A stretch of DNA of 64,000 bases from Lachnospiraceae bacterium Zagget3 (GTDB taxonomy: Bacteria; Bacillota_A; Clostridia; Lachnospirales; Lachnospiraceae): positions 124,001 through 188,000 of the forward strand of contig MSHE01000032.1 of NCBI GenBank assembly GCA_001941025.1. Reading direction: 5' to 3'. A program made the position numbers and the translations under genes. The notes below the pieces were generated by a model. That model ran no database searches. It saw only the letters and a list, made by a program, of their open reading frames with translations, and had not been told where the DNA came from. This document shows, one piece after another, positions 9,331 to 19,194 of the stretch. Positions within the stretch are counted from its first letter, which is position 1. Each line of letters starts with the position of its first letter.

Positions 9331-10494
9331 CTAGCGGATCACACGTACCCGCATGACACTCTCCACGGCGGAGAGCTTTTCGACAAGCTCATCCGTGACC
9401 GGAGAATCCAGATCGATCAGGCAGTAGGCATACTCGCCGCGGCTCTTGTCCGTCATATCGGAGATGTTGATCCCCGCGTCGCCGCAGACCGCCGTATACT
9501 GGCTGATCGTATTTTTCACATTGCGATGGAAGATCGCGACCCGTCCCGCGCTCGCGCACGGGCCCAGCGAACAGTTCGGATAGTTCACGGAGTTGACGAT
9601 GTTGCCGTTCTCCACAAATTCCACCAGTTCCTCCGCCGCCATAACAGCGCAGTTGTCCTCAGACTCCGCTGTGGAAGCGCCCAGGTGCGGGATCACGATG
9701 CAGCCCTCTTTCCCGGCCGTTGTCGGGGTCGGGAAGTCCACCACGTATTTGCGAATCCTGCCGGCTGCCAGAGCCTCCACCATAGCCTCTTCATCCACCA
9801 TACTGTCGCGGGAGAAGTTTAAGACGACGGCATCCGGCTTCATCATCGAGATGGCCTCCCGGCTGATCAATCCCCGCGTGTCCGTCATCAGCGGCACATG
9901 GATCGTGATAAAGTCACACTCGGTAAAAATATCCTCCAACTCCAGCACATGGTTTACATGCGTGGAGACATTCCACGCGGAGTTGACGGAAAGAAACGGA
10001 TCAAACCCGTATACTTTCATCCCCAGCTCCACCGCGGCGTTTGCCACGCGGACCCCGATGGCCCCGAGCCCGATGACACCGAGTTTCTTTCCCGCGATCT
10101 CCGTTCCGGCATATGCTTTCTTTGCCTTTTCCGTCGATTTCGCGATGTCCGGGTCATCCTTGTTTTCTTGCACCCAGGCGATCCCGCCGGTAATGTCACG
10201 GCACGCGAGCAGCATGCCGGCGATTACGAGTTCCTTTACGCCGTTGGCATTGGCGCCGGGTGTGTTAAAGACGACGATCCCTTTCTCCGCGCACGCGTCA
10301 AGCGGAATGTTGTTCACACCGGCTCCGGCACGCGCGACCGCGAGCAGGGAGTCCGGGAGTTCCAAATCATGCATCTGCGCGCTGCGCACCAGCACAACAT
10401 CCGCGTCAGACAGGTTTTCTGTCGCTTCATAGTTGTTGGGAAACACATCCAGACCGCACTGGGCGATCGGATTTAAACAGGTATACTTTGGCAT
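9331..10494 (-). CDS. serA: D-3-phosphoglycerate dehydrogenase
   Basis: Oxidises 3-phosphoglycerate to 3-phosphohydroxypyruvate with NAD, the first step of serine synthesis. It has 387 residues. The substrate-domain segment GAGVNNIPL is followed by the Rossmann motif LGVIGLGAIGVRVANAA (about 138-154). A C-terminal ACT domain ends YAYCLIDLDSPVTDELVEKL, suggesting serine feedback. The ATG at 10494 has AAAGG 8 nt upstream; an in-frame ATG 11 codons earlier lies in the intergenic region without a site. It follows serC by 13 nt. Confidence 0.96.
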   Translation of the reverse strand: MPKYTCLNPIAQCGLDVFPNNYEATENLSDADVVLVRSAQMHDLELPDSLLAVARAGAGVNNIPLDACAEKGIVVFNTPGANANGVKELVIAGMLLACRDITGGIAWVQENKDDPDIAKSTEKAKKAYAGTEIAGKKLGVIGLGAIGVRVANAAVELGMKVYGFDPFLSVNSAWNVSTHVNHVLELEDIFTECDFITIHVPLMTDTRGLISREAISMMKPDAVVLNFSRDSMVDEEAMVEALAAGRIRKYVVDFPTPTTAGKEGCIVIPHLGASTAESEDNCAVMAAEELVEFVENGNIVNSVNYPNCSLGPCASAGRVAIFHRNVKNTISQYTAVCGDAGINISDMTDKSRGEYAYCLIDLDSPVTDELVEKLSAVESVMRVRVIR

Positions 10495-10507
10495 TTTGAT
10501 TTCCTTT

Positions 10508-11590
10508 CTAGCTATTGGCTTTCTCAAAATCTCTCATAAACTCAACGAGCGTCTCGACGCCCTCCCTTGGCATGGCGTTGTAAATAGAGGCGCGCATCCC
10601 GCCGACGGAGCGGTGGCCCTTCAGATTTTCCATGCCGGCCGCCTTGGCCTCGGCAATAAACTTCGCCTCGAGATCCGCGTCGCCGATCACGAATGTCACA
10701 TTCATCAGCGAGCGGTCTTCTTTGACAACGGTTCCTTTAAACATGGAATTGTTGTCCAGATAATCATAGAGGATGGCTGCCTTTTCCGCGTTGCGTGCCG
10801 CCATGGCTTCCAAACCGCCTGTCGCTTTGATCCACTGGAATACTTTGCCGCAGATGGCAATGCCCCAGCACGGCGGCGTATTGTACATGGAACCGTTGTC
10901 CGCCTGCACCTTTAAGCTGAGCATCGTCGGGACATACTCCGGCAGGTCCTCCCGCAGCAGGTCCTCGCGCACGATGATGATCTGCACGCCGGCAGGCCCG
11001 ATGTTCTTTTGCGCGCCGGCCAGAATGAGCCCATATTTTTCCACGTCGACCGGGCGGGAAAGGAAACAGGAGGACATATCCGACACGAGGTCTTTCCCCT
11101 TCGTGTTCGGCAGCGTATGGAACGTCGTCCCGTAAATCGTATTATTCTCACAGATATAGACATAGTCCGCGTTTTCCGTGATGGGCAGATCCGAGCAGTC
11201 CGGTATGTAGGAAAACGTCTTGTCCTCAGAGGAGGCGATCTTGTTCACCTGTCCGTACTTCTGTGCTTCCGCGTACGCTTTCTTGGCCCACGAACCCGTG
11301 ACGATGTAGTCCGCCACACCGTTTCGCATGAGGTTCATCGGGATCGTCGCGAAGTGCAGCGCCGCACCGCCCTGCAAAAACAATACTTTATAGTTGTCCG
11401 GGATTCCCATCAGATCCCGCAGGTCCGCCTCCGCCGTGTCGATGATCTCCTGGAACATCGACGAACGGTGACTCATCTCCATAACGGACATACCGCAGCC
11501 GCGGTAGTCCAGGATCTCTTCCTGTGCTTCCAGTAAGACTTCCTCCGGCAGCACAGCCGGACCAGCCGAAAAATTGTACACTCGTTTCAT
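10508..11590 (-). CDS. serC: Phosphoserine aminotransferase
   Basis: PLP enzyme converting 3-phosphohydroxypyruvate and glutamate to phosphoserine. It has 360 residues, the family length. It begins VYNFSAGPAVLPEEVL, the typical SerC N-terminus, and contains GGAALHFATIPMNL and the AGAQKNIGPAG segment with the PLP lysine. The ATG at 11590 has AAGGAGG 7 nt upstream. It heads the serC-serA-DUF1015 group, preceded by a long imperfect hairpin that separates it from ilvB. Confidence 0.97.
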   Translation of the reverse strand: MKRVYNFSAGPAVLPEEVLLEAQEEILDYRGCGMSVMEMSHRSSMFQEIIDTAEADLRDLMGIPDNYKVLFLQGGAALHFATIPMNLMRNGVADYIVTGSWAKKAYAEAQKYGQVNKIASSEDKTFSYIPDCSDLPITENADYVYICENNTIYGTTFHTLPNTKGKDLVSDMSSCFLSRPVDVEKYGLILAGAQKNIGPAGVQIIIVREDLLREDLPEYVPTMLSLKVQADNGSMYNTPPCWGIAICGKVFQWIKATGGLEAMAARNAEKAAILYDYLDNNSMFKGTVVKEDRSLMNVTFVIGDADLEAKFIAEAKAAGMENLKGHRSVGGMRASIYNAMPREGVETLVEFMRDFEKANS

Positions 11591-11611
11591 ACGCTAACCT
11601 CCTTTATTGAA

Positions 11612-11679
11612 TGTGCTCGGAAAAATGCATCCGTGCTCGCTAATAATCGCTTCGCATCGGATCATTTCTTCCTCGCACA
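11612..11679. repeat. Long imperfect palindrome between ilvB and serC
   Basis: A 68-nt hairpin. The plus-strand arm beginning TGTGCTCGGAAAAATGCATCC pairs imperfectly with the far arm ending CCTCGCACA: TGTGC/GCACA, GGAA/TTCC, ATG/CAT and ATCCG/CGGAT all pair in order around an AT-rich loop (taataat). It has no U-tract, so it is not a standard terminator. It could be an attenuator, an RNA-processing site or a REP-like element. Confidence 0.5.
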
Positions 11680-11691
11680 TGCTTTACTTTA

Positions 11692-13383
11692 TTATTGCTT
11701 CTTCTCCTCGTTAGCAAGATCATTTTTGTCAAATGCTTCTTGTAGCGGCGCGCCCGGCGCCACCATCGGCCAGACGTTATTGCCGCTGCCGATCACGCAG
11801 TCGATGACCACAGGTCCCGCAGCGGTGAGAGCCTCACCGAGTGCCTTCGCGAACTCCTCCTGCGTGGTCACACGTACGCCGCTTGCGCCCATGCCCTCCG
11901 CAATCTTCACAAAGTCCGCTTTATCTTCCAGAATCGTGGCGGCGAACCGTCCTTCGTAAAACAGTTCCTGCCACTGGTGTACCATACCGAGCACGCGGTT
12001 GTCGATCACGATCTCGATGACCGGCAGGTTCTCCCGCGCGGCCGTCATGAGCTCGATCATATTCATACGGAAACAGCCGTCCCCCGCGATGTTGATCACC
12101 GTTTTCCCCGGATTCGCCACCTGCGCGCCGATCGAAGCGCTCAGGCCAAATCCCATGGTGCCCAGCCCGCCGGATGTCAGCAGACTGCGGGGCGTCCTGT
12201 AATGGCAATACTGGGCCGCCCACATCTGGTGCTGGCCGACCTCCGTCAGGATGATCGCGTCGCCTTTTAACTGGCGGTCGATCTCCTCCATCACAAAGGG
12301 ACCGGTAAGGCCCGGTTCGGGATAGACAAGCGGAAACTCCTCTTTTTTCTGCTCGATCCAGTCCATCCACTCTTTGTGGTGCTGTTGTTTGATCATCGCA
12401 TTGAGACGAGTCAAGATCTCTTTGATATCCCCTATCACGCATGCGTCGGTCATGATATTCTTGTTGATCTCGGCGGGATCCACATCAAACTGCAGGATCT
12501 TCGCGTGCTTCGCGAAGCTCTTCGCGTTGCCGACCACACGGTCGCTGAAACGCACACCCATAGCGATCAAAAGGTCACACTCGCTCACGCCGAAGTTCGA
12601 AGTCTTGGTCCCGTGCATGCCGAGCATGCCGGTGTACTCCGGCCTTGTCCCGTCAAACGCGCCCTTTCCCATAAGGGTGTCACAGACCGGCGCGTCGACC
12701 AACCCGACAAACTTCGCGAGTTCCTCGCTCGCGTCGGAGATAATGCAGCCGCCGCCCACAAAAACATATGGTTTTTTGGTCTGCGCGATCATCTCCGCCG
12801 CCGTCTCAAGCGCTTCCTGTGTGATGCGCTCCGTGCTGCGGGGAATCGGCTCGATCGGAATCGGATCAAAGTCGGTCTTCGCCTCGGTCACATTCTTCGG
12901 TATGTCCACGAGCACGGGGCCCGGACGACCTTTTTGCGCGATGCGGAACGCCCGGCGGATGATTTCGGCAAGATCCTCCACGTTTTTCACGATAAAGTTA
13001 TGTTTTGTAACCGGCATGGTGATACCCGAGATATCCACCTCCTGGAAACTGTCTTTTCCGAGGAGGCTGACACCCACGTTGCATGTGATTGCCACCAATG
13101 GCACGGAATCCATATACGCCGTCGCGATCCCGGTCACAAGGTTCGTAGCACCCGGTCCGCTCGTCGCCATGCACACGCCCGTTTTCCCGGTGGAACGGGC
13201 ATAGCCGTCCGCCGCATGGGCCGCACCCTGCTCATGGGAAGTCAGAACATGATGAATCTCATCCGCGTGTTTGTACAGTTCGTCATATATGTTCAGTATC
13301 GCGCCGCCCGGATAGCCGAATATGGTATCCACACCCTGCTCTTTCAGGCATTCGACCACGATCTGTGCTCCTGTCAACTGCAT
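11692..13383 (-). CDS. ilvB: Acetolactate synthase, catalytic (large) subunit
   Basis: TPP enzyme joining two pyruvates, or pyruvate and 2-oxobutyrate, in valine, leucine and isoleucine synthesis. It has 563 residues with GYPGGAILNIYDEL (24-37), TSGPGATN, and the TPP-binding GDGCFRMNMIELMTA near 434-448. The biosynthetic type is supported by the ilvD-leuB neighbours. No ilvN regulatory subunit is adjacent, so it may lie elsewhere or be absent. The start at 13383 is preceded by AAGGAAGG and lies 16 nt after ilvD. Confidence 0.95.
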   Translation of the reverse strand: MQLTGAQIVVECLKEQGVDTIFGYPGGAILNIYDELYKHADEIHHVLTSHEQGAAHAADGYARSTGKTGVCMATSGPGATNLVTGIATAYMDSVPLVAITCNVGVSLLGKDSFQEVDISGITMPVTKHNFIVKNVEDLAEIIRRAFRIAQKGRPGPVLVDIPKNVTEAKTDFDPIPIEPIPRSTERITQEALETAAEMIAQTKKPYVFVGGGCIISDASEELAKFVGLVDAPVCDTLMGKGAFDGTRPEYTGMLGMHGTKTSNFGVSECDLLIAMGVRFSDRVVGNAKSFAKHAKILQFDVDPAEINKNIMTDACVIGDIKEILTRLNAMIKQQHHKEWMDWIEQKKEEFPLVYPEPGLTGPFVMEEIDRQLKGDAIILTEVGQHQMWAAQYCHYRTPRSLLTSGGLGTMGFGLSASIGAQVANPGKTVINIAGDGCFRMNMIELMTAARENLPVIEIVIDNRVLGMVHQWQELFYEGRFAATILEDKADFVKIAEGMGASGVRVTTQEEFAKALGEALTAAGPVVIDCVIGSGNNVWPMVAPGAPLQEAFDKNDLANEEKKQ

Positions 13384-13399
13384 TTATCTTGTTCCTTCC

Positions 13400-15067
13400 T
13401 TATTCTTTGATTTCTAAAATGGCTCCGGTGTTGCCGGACGTTACCATAGCGTGATACCGTTTCAAATAACCCGTCATGACACCGGGTTCACGGGGCTGCC
13501 ACTTTTCGCGGCGTGCCGCGAGTTCCTCCTCGGAGACATCCATATCCAGACGGTTCTCCGGAATATTGATTTTGATCATATCGCCTTCCTCGACCAGCGC
13601 GATCGGTCCGCCGACCGCCGCCTCCGGGGAGACATGGCCGATGGCCGCGCCGCGCGACGCGCCGGAGAACCGGCCGTCCGTGATGAGCGCGACGGTAGAA
13701 CCCAGTCCCATGCCGACGATCGCCGAAGTCGGGTTTAACATCTCGCGCATGCCCGGACCGCCCTTCGGGCCCTCATAGCGGATAACGACGACATCGCCCT
13801 CGTTGATCTGACCGCCCTTGATCGCCGCGATGGCATCCTCCTCGCAGTCAAAGACACGCGCCGGCCCTTCGTGAACCATCATCTCGGGCGCCACGGCGGA
13901 ACGTTTCACCACCGCCGTGTCCGGTGCCAGGTTCCCTTTTAAGACGGCAATGCCGCCGGTCGGGCTGTAGGGATTGTCGATCGGACGGATGACTTCCGGA
14001 TTCTTGTTGACCGCGTTCTTGATATTCTCCGCGACCGTCTTGCCCGTTACGGTCATGCAGTCCGTATGAAGCAGGCCGATCTTATTAAGCTCCGCCATAA
14101 CGGCGCTGACGCCGCCGGCCTCATTTAAATCTTCCATATAGGTAGGTCCCGCCGGTGCCAGGTGACACAGGTTCGGCGTCTTCTCGCTCATGGCATTCGC
14201 GATGTCCAAGTCAATCTCGATGCCCGCCTCGTGCGCGATGGCCGGCAGATGCAGCATGGAGTTCGTCGAGCATCCGAGCGCCATATCCATGGTCAGCGCG
14301 TTCATAAACGCGTCCCGCGTCATAATGTCACGCGGACAGATATTTTTGTTGTACATATCCATCACTGCCATGCCGGCGTGTTTCGCCAGTTGGATCCGCG
14401 CGGAATAGACGGCGGGGATCGTGCCGTTGCCCGGCAGTCCCATGCCAAGCGACTCCGTCAGGCAGTTCATGGAGTTCGCGGTGTACATACCGGAACAGGA
14501 ACCACACGTCGGGCAGACATTCTCTTCAAAATAGGCCACTTCCTCCTCGCTCATAAGACCCGCCTCGTAGGAGCCGACCGCCTCGAACATGGAGGAGAGA
14601 CTGCGTTTTTCCCCGTTGACATGCCCCGCCAGCATCGGCCCTCCGCTGACAAAGACGGTGGGAACATTGACCCGTGCCGCCGCCATCAACAGCCCCGGCA
14701 CGTTTTTATCACAGTTCGGAATCATGACAAGCGCGTCAAACTGGTGCGCCAAAGCCATACACTCCGTGGAGTCCGCGATCAGGTCGCGCGTCACCAGAGA
14801 GTACTTCATTCCGACATGCCCCATGGCGATGCCGTCACAGACCGCGATGGCCGGAAACATGATCGGCGTTCCGCCCGCCATGGCCACGCCGATCTTGGCG
14901 GCCTCGGCGAGCTTGTCCAGATGCATATGCCCCGGAACGATTTCGTTGTAGGAACAGACGATTCCTACAAGCGGGCGCTCGAGTTCTTCCTTTGTAAGGC
15001 CCAGCGCGTTGAACAAAGAGCGATGCGGCGCCTGTTGCATACCTTTCTTTGCGTTGTCACTTCTCAT
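13400..15067 (-). CDS. ilvD: Dihydroxy-acid dehydratase
   Basis: Iron-sulfur enzyme dehydrating 2,3-dihydroxy acids to 2-oxo acids in branched-chain amino acid synthesis. It has 555 residues. Cluster ligands are in CDKNVPG and [30 protein letters not shown] and SGASRG mark the C-terminal domain. The ATG at 15067 has AAGGAG 8 nt upstream. It lies between leuB and ilvB on the same strand with short gaps, consistent with one leuB-ilvD-ilvB transcript. Confidence 0.97.
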   Translation of the reverse strand: MRSDNAKKGMQQAPHRSLFNALGLTKEELERPLVGIVCSYNEIVPGHMHLDKLAEAAKIGVAMAGGTPIMFPAIAVCDGIAMGHVGMKYSLVTRDLIADSTECMALAHQFDALVMIPNCDKNVPGLLMAAARVNVPTVFVSGGPMLAGHVNGEKRSLSSMFEAVGSYEAGLMSEEEVAYFEENVCPTCGSCSGMYTANSMNCLTESLGMGLPGNGTIPAVYSARIQLAKHAGMAVMDMYNKNICPRDIMTRDAFMNALTMDMALGCSTNSMLHLPAIAHEAGIEIDLDIANAMSEKTPNLCHLAPAGPTYMEDLNEAGGVSAVMAELNKIGLLHTDCMTVTGKTVAENIKNAVNKNPEVIRPIDNPYSPTGGIAVLKGNLAPDTAVVKRSAVAPEMMVHEGPARVFDCEEDAIAAIKGGQINEGDVVVIRYEGPKGGPGMREMLNPTSAIVGMGLGSTVALITDGRFSGASRGAAIGHVSPEAAVGGPIALVEEGDMIKINIPENRLDMDVSEEELAARREKWQPREPGVMTGYLKRYHAMVTSGNTGAILEIKE

Positions 15068-15107
15068 AAGCCAATCTCCTTCTTTTCATGTAAATATATT
15101 CCAAATA

Positions 15108-16208
15108 TTAAATACGCTCACAAATAAGTTTTCCCATCTCTAAGGTTCCCACCAACTCTACCGACGCTTTCTGCGCCTCCTCTTGTGGCATAATGTCAGC
15201 TGTGCGATATCCGTCGCGCAGGACCTGCCGCACGGCAGCTTCGACCGCGTCGGCTTCGGCGTCCAGATCAAACGAATAGCGCAGCATCATGGCCGCGGAC
15301 AGGATCGTCGCGATCGGGTTGGCGATGTCTTTCCCCGCGATGTCCGGCGCGGCACCGCCGCTCGGCTCATAGAGGCCGAACTTCGTGTCGTTTAAGCTCG
15401 CGCTCGCGAGCATCCCGATGGAACCCGTGACCATACTCGCCTCGTCGGAGAGAATGTCTCCGAACATATTCTCGGTCAGGATCACGTCGAATTGGCCGGG
15501 ATCTTTGACAAGCTGCATCGCGCAGTTGTCGACGAGCATATGCTCCCATGTGACGTTCGGGAAATCCTTCGCGACCTCCTCCACGATCCGCCTCCACAGG
15601 CGGGAGGAGTCGAGGACATTGGCCTTGTCCACACTGGTGAGTTTCCCGCGCCTCTTCCCGGCGATCTCAAATCCTTTGACCGCGATCCGCCGGATCTCGT
15701 TTTCATTGTATGTCAGCGTGTCCACGGCAGTCTCGACGCCGTCGATCTGTGTGGTATGACGCTCACCGAAATACAGGCCGCCGGTGAGTTCCCGCAGGAT
15801 TATCATGTCAAACCCTTCGCCGATGATGTCATCGCGCAGCGGGCAGGCTTCCCGCAGTTCCTGATAGAGATACGCCGGCCGCAGATTCGCGAACAGGTTT
15901 AACGACTTACGCAGTGTCAAAAGCCCCGCCTCCGGCCGAAGATTCGGCGGAAGCTGATACCAGGGGGAAGTGGCCGTATCGCCTCCGATCGAGCCCATGA
16001 GGACCGCGTCGGAAGCCATTGCCTGTTCGATCGCGCGATCTGTCAGGGGTTCCCCCGTCGCGTCGATGGAACAGCCGCCCATCAGGATCTCTTCGAACTG
16101 AAATTCATGATCGTATTTTTCACCGACCCGCGCGAGCACTTTTTTCGCTTCCGCGACAATCTCCGGCCCGATCCCGTCCCCGGCGATCACTCCCACATGA
16201 AACCGCAT
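15108..16208 (-). CDS. leuB: 3-isopropylmalate dehydrogenase
   Basis: NAD-dependent oxidative decarboxylation of 3-isopropylmalate in leucine synthesis. It has 366 residues, opening with VIAGDGIGPEIV. The metal/substrate motif NMFGDILSDEAS (about 245-256) and GSIGMLASASL are typical of LeuB. The ATG at 16208 has AAGGAG 8 nt upstream and is preferred over an in-frame ATG six codons earlier. It is the first gene of leuB-ilvD-ilvB with a good promoter 51 nt upstream. leuA, leuC and leuD are not in the window. Confidence 0.95.
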   Translation of the reverse strand: MRFHVGVIAGDGIGPEIVAEAKKVLARVGEKYDHEFQFEEILMGGCSIDATGEPLTDRAIEQAMASDAVLMGSIGGDTATSPWYQLPPNLRPEAGLLTLRKSLNLFANLRPAYLYQELREACPLRDDIIGEGFDMIILRELTGGLYFGERHTTQIDGVETAVDTLTYNENEIRRIAVKGFEIAGKRRGKLTSVDKANVLDSSRLWRRIVEEVAKDFPNVTWEHMLVDNCAMQLVKDPGQFDVILTENMFGDILSDEASMVTGSIGMLASASLNDTKFGLYEPSGGAAPDIAGKDIANPIATILSAAMMLRYSFDLDAEADAVEAAVRQVLRDGYRTADIMPQEEAQKASVELVGTLEMGKLICERI

Positions 16209-16258
16209 GGCTTTCGCTCCTTGCAATGTGTGAAACCAATTGTTTTCGTGACTTTTGT

Positions 16259-16287
16259 ATCATAGTATAAATTTGCTTTGTTTTCAA
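16259..16287 (-). promoter_or_regulatory. SigA-type promoter of leuB-ilvD-ilvB
   Basis: Minus strand TTGAAA (16282-16287), 17-nt spacer, TATGAT (16259-16264). The leader to the leuB start is only about 45 nt, with no room for a T-box. Confidence 0.8.
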
Positions 16288-16303
16288 GTATTATCCGCAG
16301 AGA

Positions 16304-16347
16304 GAAAAAAAGGAACCTGCAAAACACATGGTATTTTGCACGCTCCT
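16304..16347 (-). terminator. Rho-independent terminator after yajC
   Basis: Stem AGGAGCGTGCAAAA paired with TTTTGCAGGTTCCT (two weak positions) around a 9-nt loop, followed by seven T on the minus strand. It closes the yajC transcript before the leuB promoter. Confidence 0.8.
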
Positions 16348-16370
16348 CTGATCGTTTTCCGTCGGCCTTC

Positions 16371-16676
16371 TTATTCCTCTGCCTCTTCCGCTTTCTCGAT
16401 CTGCGCGATCGCGCTGCGCTGCATGGGAATCCGACAGTTGCGGTTGTTGCCGAACTCCACGATCACCACATCCTCATCCACATCAATCAACGTGCCGTAA
16501 AATCCACTGGTCGTACAAACAGTATCGCCGACCGCCATCTGGGACATCATGTCGTTCTTCCGCTGCCGCTCTCTTCTCTGCGGACGGATCATGAAGAAGA
16601 ACATAAACGCCACCAGGATAACGACCCAAATAATGATGGCTGTGTATCCACCGCCGGAACCGGTTAAAATATACAT
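16371..16676 (-). CDS. yajC: Preprotein translocase subunit YajC
   Basis: Small membrane partner of the SecDF complex. It has 101 residues: one transmembrane helix (residues 12-30, AIIIWVVILVAFMFFFMIR), then RPQRRERQRKNDMMSQMAVGD and the soluble domain TVCTTSGFYGTLIDVDEDVV. The tail is acidic (EKAEEAEE). The ATG at 16676 has AGGAGG 9 nt upstream. It follows tgt, the common tgt-yajC order. secD and secF are not here. Confidence 0.94.
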   Translation of the reverse strand: MYILTGSGGGYTAIIIWVVILVAFMFFFMIRPQRRERQRKNDMMSQMAVGDTVCTTSGFYGTLIDVDEDVVIVEFGNNRNCRIPMQRSAIAQIEKAEEAEE

Positions 16677-16810
16677 GGAAAGTTTCCTCCTGTCTGATTA
16701 AAAGTATATGGAAACAGTGTCTCGCTTCATATCGTTACTATTTTACACAATTCCCTATGATTATACAAGAAAATTTTTGTAAAGAATCCGTGAACCCGTC
16801 CGGTCGGAAA

Positions 16811-17953
16811 TCATTCCCCGTTTTCCTCTCCCTGCCACATCCGGCAGAGCATCTCCTCCTTGAATGCCTCGTAGCGGCCCGCGTCGATCGCGTCGCGGAT
16901 CTCCTGCATCAGATGATTGTAAAAATACAGGTTGTGCAGGACGCACAGCCGCATTCCGAGCATCTCTTTCGCCTTTAAAAGATGACGGATATAAGCCCTG
17001 CTGTAGGCGCGGCAGGCGGGACAGCCGCAGCCCTCCTCGATCGGTCGCATGTCACGCTCATACTGTTGGTTGAACAGGTTCAATTTCCCGGTGGCCGTGT
17101 ACACATGCCCGTGGCGGCCGTTTCGGCTCGGATATACGCAGTCAAAGAAGTCCACGCCGCGCGCGACGGACTCCAGGATGTTCGCGGGGGTCCCGACCCC
17201 CATCAGATAGGTCGGTTTGTCCTCCGGCAGTTCCGGCACCGTCACATCGAGGATGTGATACATCTCCTCGTGCGTCTCTCCGACCGACAGGCCGCCGATG
17301 GCATAGCCGTCCAGATCCAGTTCCCGGATCCGCTTCGCGTGGTCGATCCGAATATCCTCAAAGAGCGCGCCCTGATTGATGCCAAAGAGCAATTGGTCCG
17401 GGTTGATCGTGTCCTCCCGCGCGTTCAGACGGGCAAGCTCCTCCTTGCAGCGCGTGAGCCACCGCGCCGTCCGGTCGGCCGAAGGCTGCACGTAACTGCG
17501 GTCCGCCTTCGCCGGAGCGCACTCATCGAACGCCATGGCGATCGTGGAGCCCAGATTGGACTGGATGCGCATGCTCTCCTCCGGCCCCATAAAGATCTGC
17601 TTCCCGTCCACATGGGAGCGGAACGTCACGCCCTCCTCCGTGATCTTTCGGAGATCCGCGAGGGAAAACACCTGAAATCCGCCGGAATCCGTGAGGATCG
17701 GCCGGTCCCAGACCATAAATTTGTGAAGGCCGCCGAGCTCTTTTATAAGCTCGTCCCCCGGCCGGACATGCAGATGATAGGTGTTGGAGAGCTGGATCTG
17801 CGCACCGATCTCCTTTAAATCCTCCGTCGACACGGCGCCCTTGATGGCGCCCGCGGTTCCGACATTCATAAAGACCGGGGTCTGCACGGTGCCGTGCACC
17901 GTCGTAAACTCTCCCCGTTTTGCTCTGCCGTCCTTCTTTACCAAGCGATACAT
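16811..17953 (-). CDS. tgt: tRNA-guanine transglycosylase
   Basis: Exchanges the wobble guanine of GUN-anticodon tRNAs for the queuosine precursor preQ1. It has 380 residues. The catalytic segment DSGGFQVFSL is at about residues 89-98. RNGRHG follows. The zinc site is CGCPACRAYSRAYIRHL with a later LHNLYFYNHL. The ATG at 17953 has GAGGG upstream. Divergently transcribed from aroC across a 137-nt gap. No other queuosine genes are nearby. Confidence 0.97.
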   Translation of the reverse strand: MYRLVKKDGRAKRGEFTTVHGTVQTPVFMNVGTAGAIKGAVSTEDLKEIGAQIQLSNTYHLHVRPGDELIKELGGLHKFMVWDRPILTDSGGFQVFSLADLRKITEEGVTFRSHVDGKQIFMGPEESMRIQSNLGSTIAMAFDECAPAKADRSYVQPSADRTARWLTRCKEELARLNAREDTINPDQLLFGINQGALFEDIRIDHAKRIRELDLDGYAIGGLSVGETHEEMYHILDVTVPELPEDKPTYLMGVGTPANILESVARGVDFFDCVYPSRNGRHGHVYTATGKLNLFNQQYERDMRPIEEGCGCPACRAYSRAYIRHLLKAKEMLGMRLCVLHNLYFYNHLMQEIRDAIDAGRYEAFKEEMLCRMWQGEENGE

Positions 17954-17964
17954 GGCGAACCCTC

Positions 17965-17993
17965 TTTACGTGCGAATAAAAGTACTCTATAAT
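17965..17993 (+). promoter_or_regulatory. Probable promoter of aroC
   Basis: TTTACG (17965-17970), 17-nt spacer, TATAAT (17988-17993) on the plus strand, about 97 nt before the aroC start. The -35 matches 4 of 6. Confidence 0.55.
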
Positions 17994-18090
17994 AAAATAA
18001 ATCGTAAACAAACGCTGCTGTACATGATGATACTACCCCACGCTTTGCGAAAAAGCAAGGGACTTACGGCGCATAAAGGAGGAATCTGTG

Positions 18091-19194
18091 ATGGCCGGTT
18101 CAAACTTCGGTACCATTTTCAAGATCACGACATGGGGAGAATCCCACGGAACGGCGGTCGGCGTCGTCATCGACGGCTGCCCGGCGGGGCTTTCCCTGTG
18201 CAAAGAGGATATCCAGCTCTATCTGGACCGCAGACGGCCGGGACAGTCCCCCTACGCCACCGCGCGCAGCGAATCCGACGCGGTGGAGATCCTCTCCGGC
18301 GTGTTTGATGGAACGACGACCGGCACCCCGATCTCCCTCATGGTACATAATCACGATGCCCGCTCCGCGGACTACGAGGCCCTCGCCTCCTGCTATCGGC
18401 CGGGACACGCGGACTATACGTTTGAAGCGAAATACGGCATCCGCGATCCCCGGGGCGGCGGACGATCCTCCGCGCGGGAGACCGTCGGACGCGTGGCGGC
18501 CGGAGCCGTCGCGGCAAAGCTGCTCGGAGAACTGGGCATCACCCTGCTCACCTATACGAGGTCCATCGGCCCCGTTTCTGTTTCAGAAGAAGAATTCTGC
18601 GCAGACGAGATCACGAAAAGCCCGCTCTGCATGCCCGGCGCTGCCGCAGCCGAAAAAGCGGCGGCCCATCTGGATGCCTGCATCGAAAAACAGGACTCCT
18701 GCGGCGGCGTCATTGAATGTGTGATCGAAGGCCTGCCCGCCGGGATCGGCGAGCCCGTCTTTGAAAAACTGGACGCGAATCTGGCAAAAGCCATTCTGTC
18801 GATCGGAGCCGTCAAGGGATTTGAGATCGGGTCCGGCTTTGCCGCGGCAGACGCGGCCGGCTCAGAAAATAACGATGCCTTTCTCGCGAAGGAGAAAGGC
18901 CGTATCACAAAGGAGACCAACCATGCCGGCGGTACCCTGGGAGGCATCAGCGACGGGAGCCCCGTCGTCTTTCGCGCGGCCGTCAAGCCGACGCCGTCCA
19001 TCGCCGCCACGCAGCATACCGTCACGACTGACGGCACGCCGACGGAGCTGTCCATAAGCGGCCGCCATGACCCGGTCATCGCGCCGCGCGCGGTCGTCGT
19101 CGTCGAGTCCATGGCCGCGCTGACGGTTCTGGACCTGATGCTTGTGAATATGGGATCCAAATTAGAAAATATCAAGAAGATCTACAACGGATGA
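18091..19194 (+). CDS. aroC: Chorismate synthase
   Basis: Makes chorismate from EPSP with reduced FMN, the last shared step of aromatic amino acid synthesis. It has 367 residues. It begins GSNFGTIFKITTWGESHG, which contains the GESHG signature. RDPRGGGRSSARET carries the conserved arginines, and GSGFAAADAAGSENND follows mid-protein. The ATG at 18091 is 8 nt from AAGGAGG and is preferred to the adjacent GTG at 18088. It is a lone plus-strand gene whose 3' end overlaps the convergent lactonase gene by 13 nt. Confidence 0.97.
   Translation: MAGSNFGTIFKITTWGESHGTAVGVVIDGCPAGLSLCKEDIQLYLDRRRPGQSPYATARSESDAVEILSGVFDGTTTGTPISLMVHNHDARSADYEALASCYRPGHADYTFEAKYGIRDPRGGGRSSARETVGRVAAGAVAAKLLGELGITLLTYTRSIGPVSVSEEEFCADEITKSPLCMPGAAAAEKAAAHLDACIEKQDSCGGVIECVIEGLPAGIGEPVFEKLDANLAKAILSIGAVKGFEIGSGFAAADAAGSENNDAFLAKEKGRITKETNHAGGTLGGISDGSPVVFRAAVKPTPSIAATQHTVTTDGTPTELSISGRHDPVIAPRAVVVVESMAALTVLDLMLVNMGSKLENIKKIYNG

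Noticed and set aside
16209..16260. T-box or leader attenuator ahead of leuB-ilvD-ilvB
   Set aside because: The leader is about 45 nt after the promoter, too short, with no T-box sequence.
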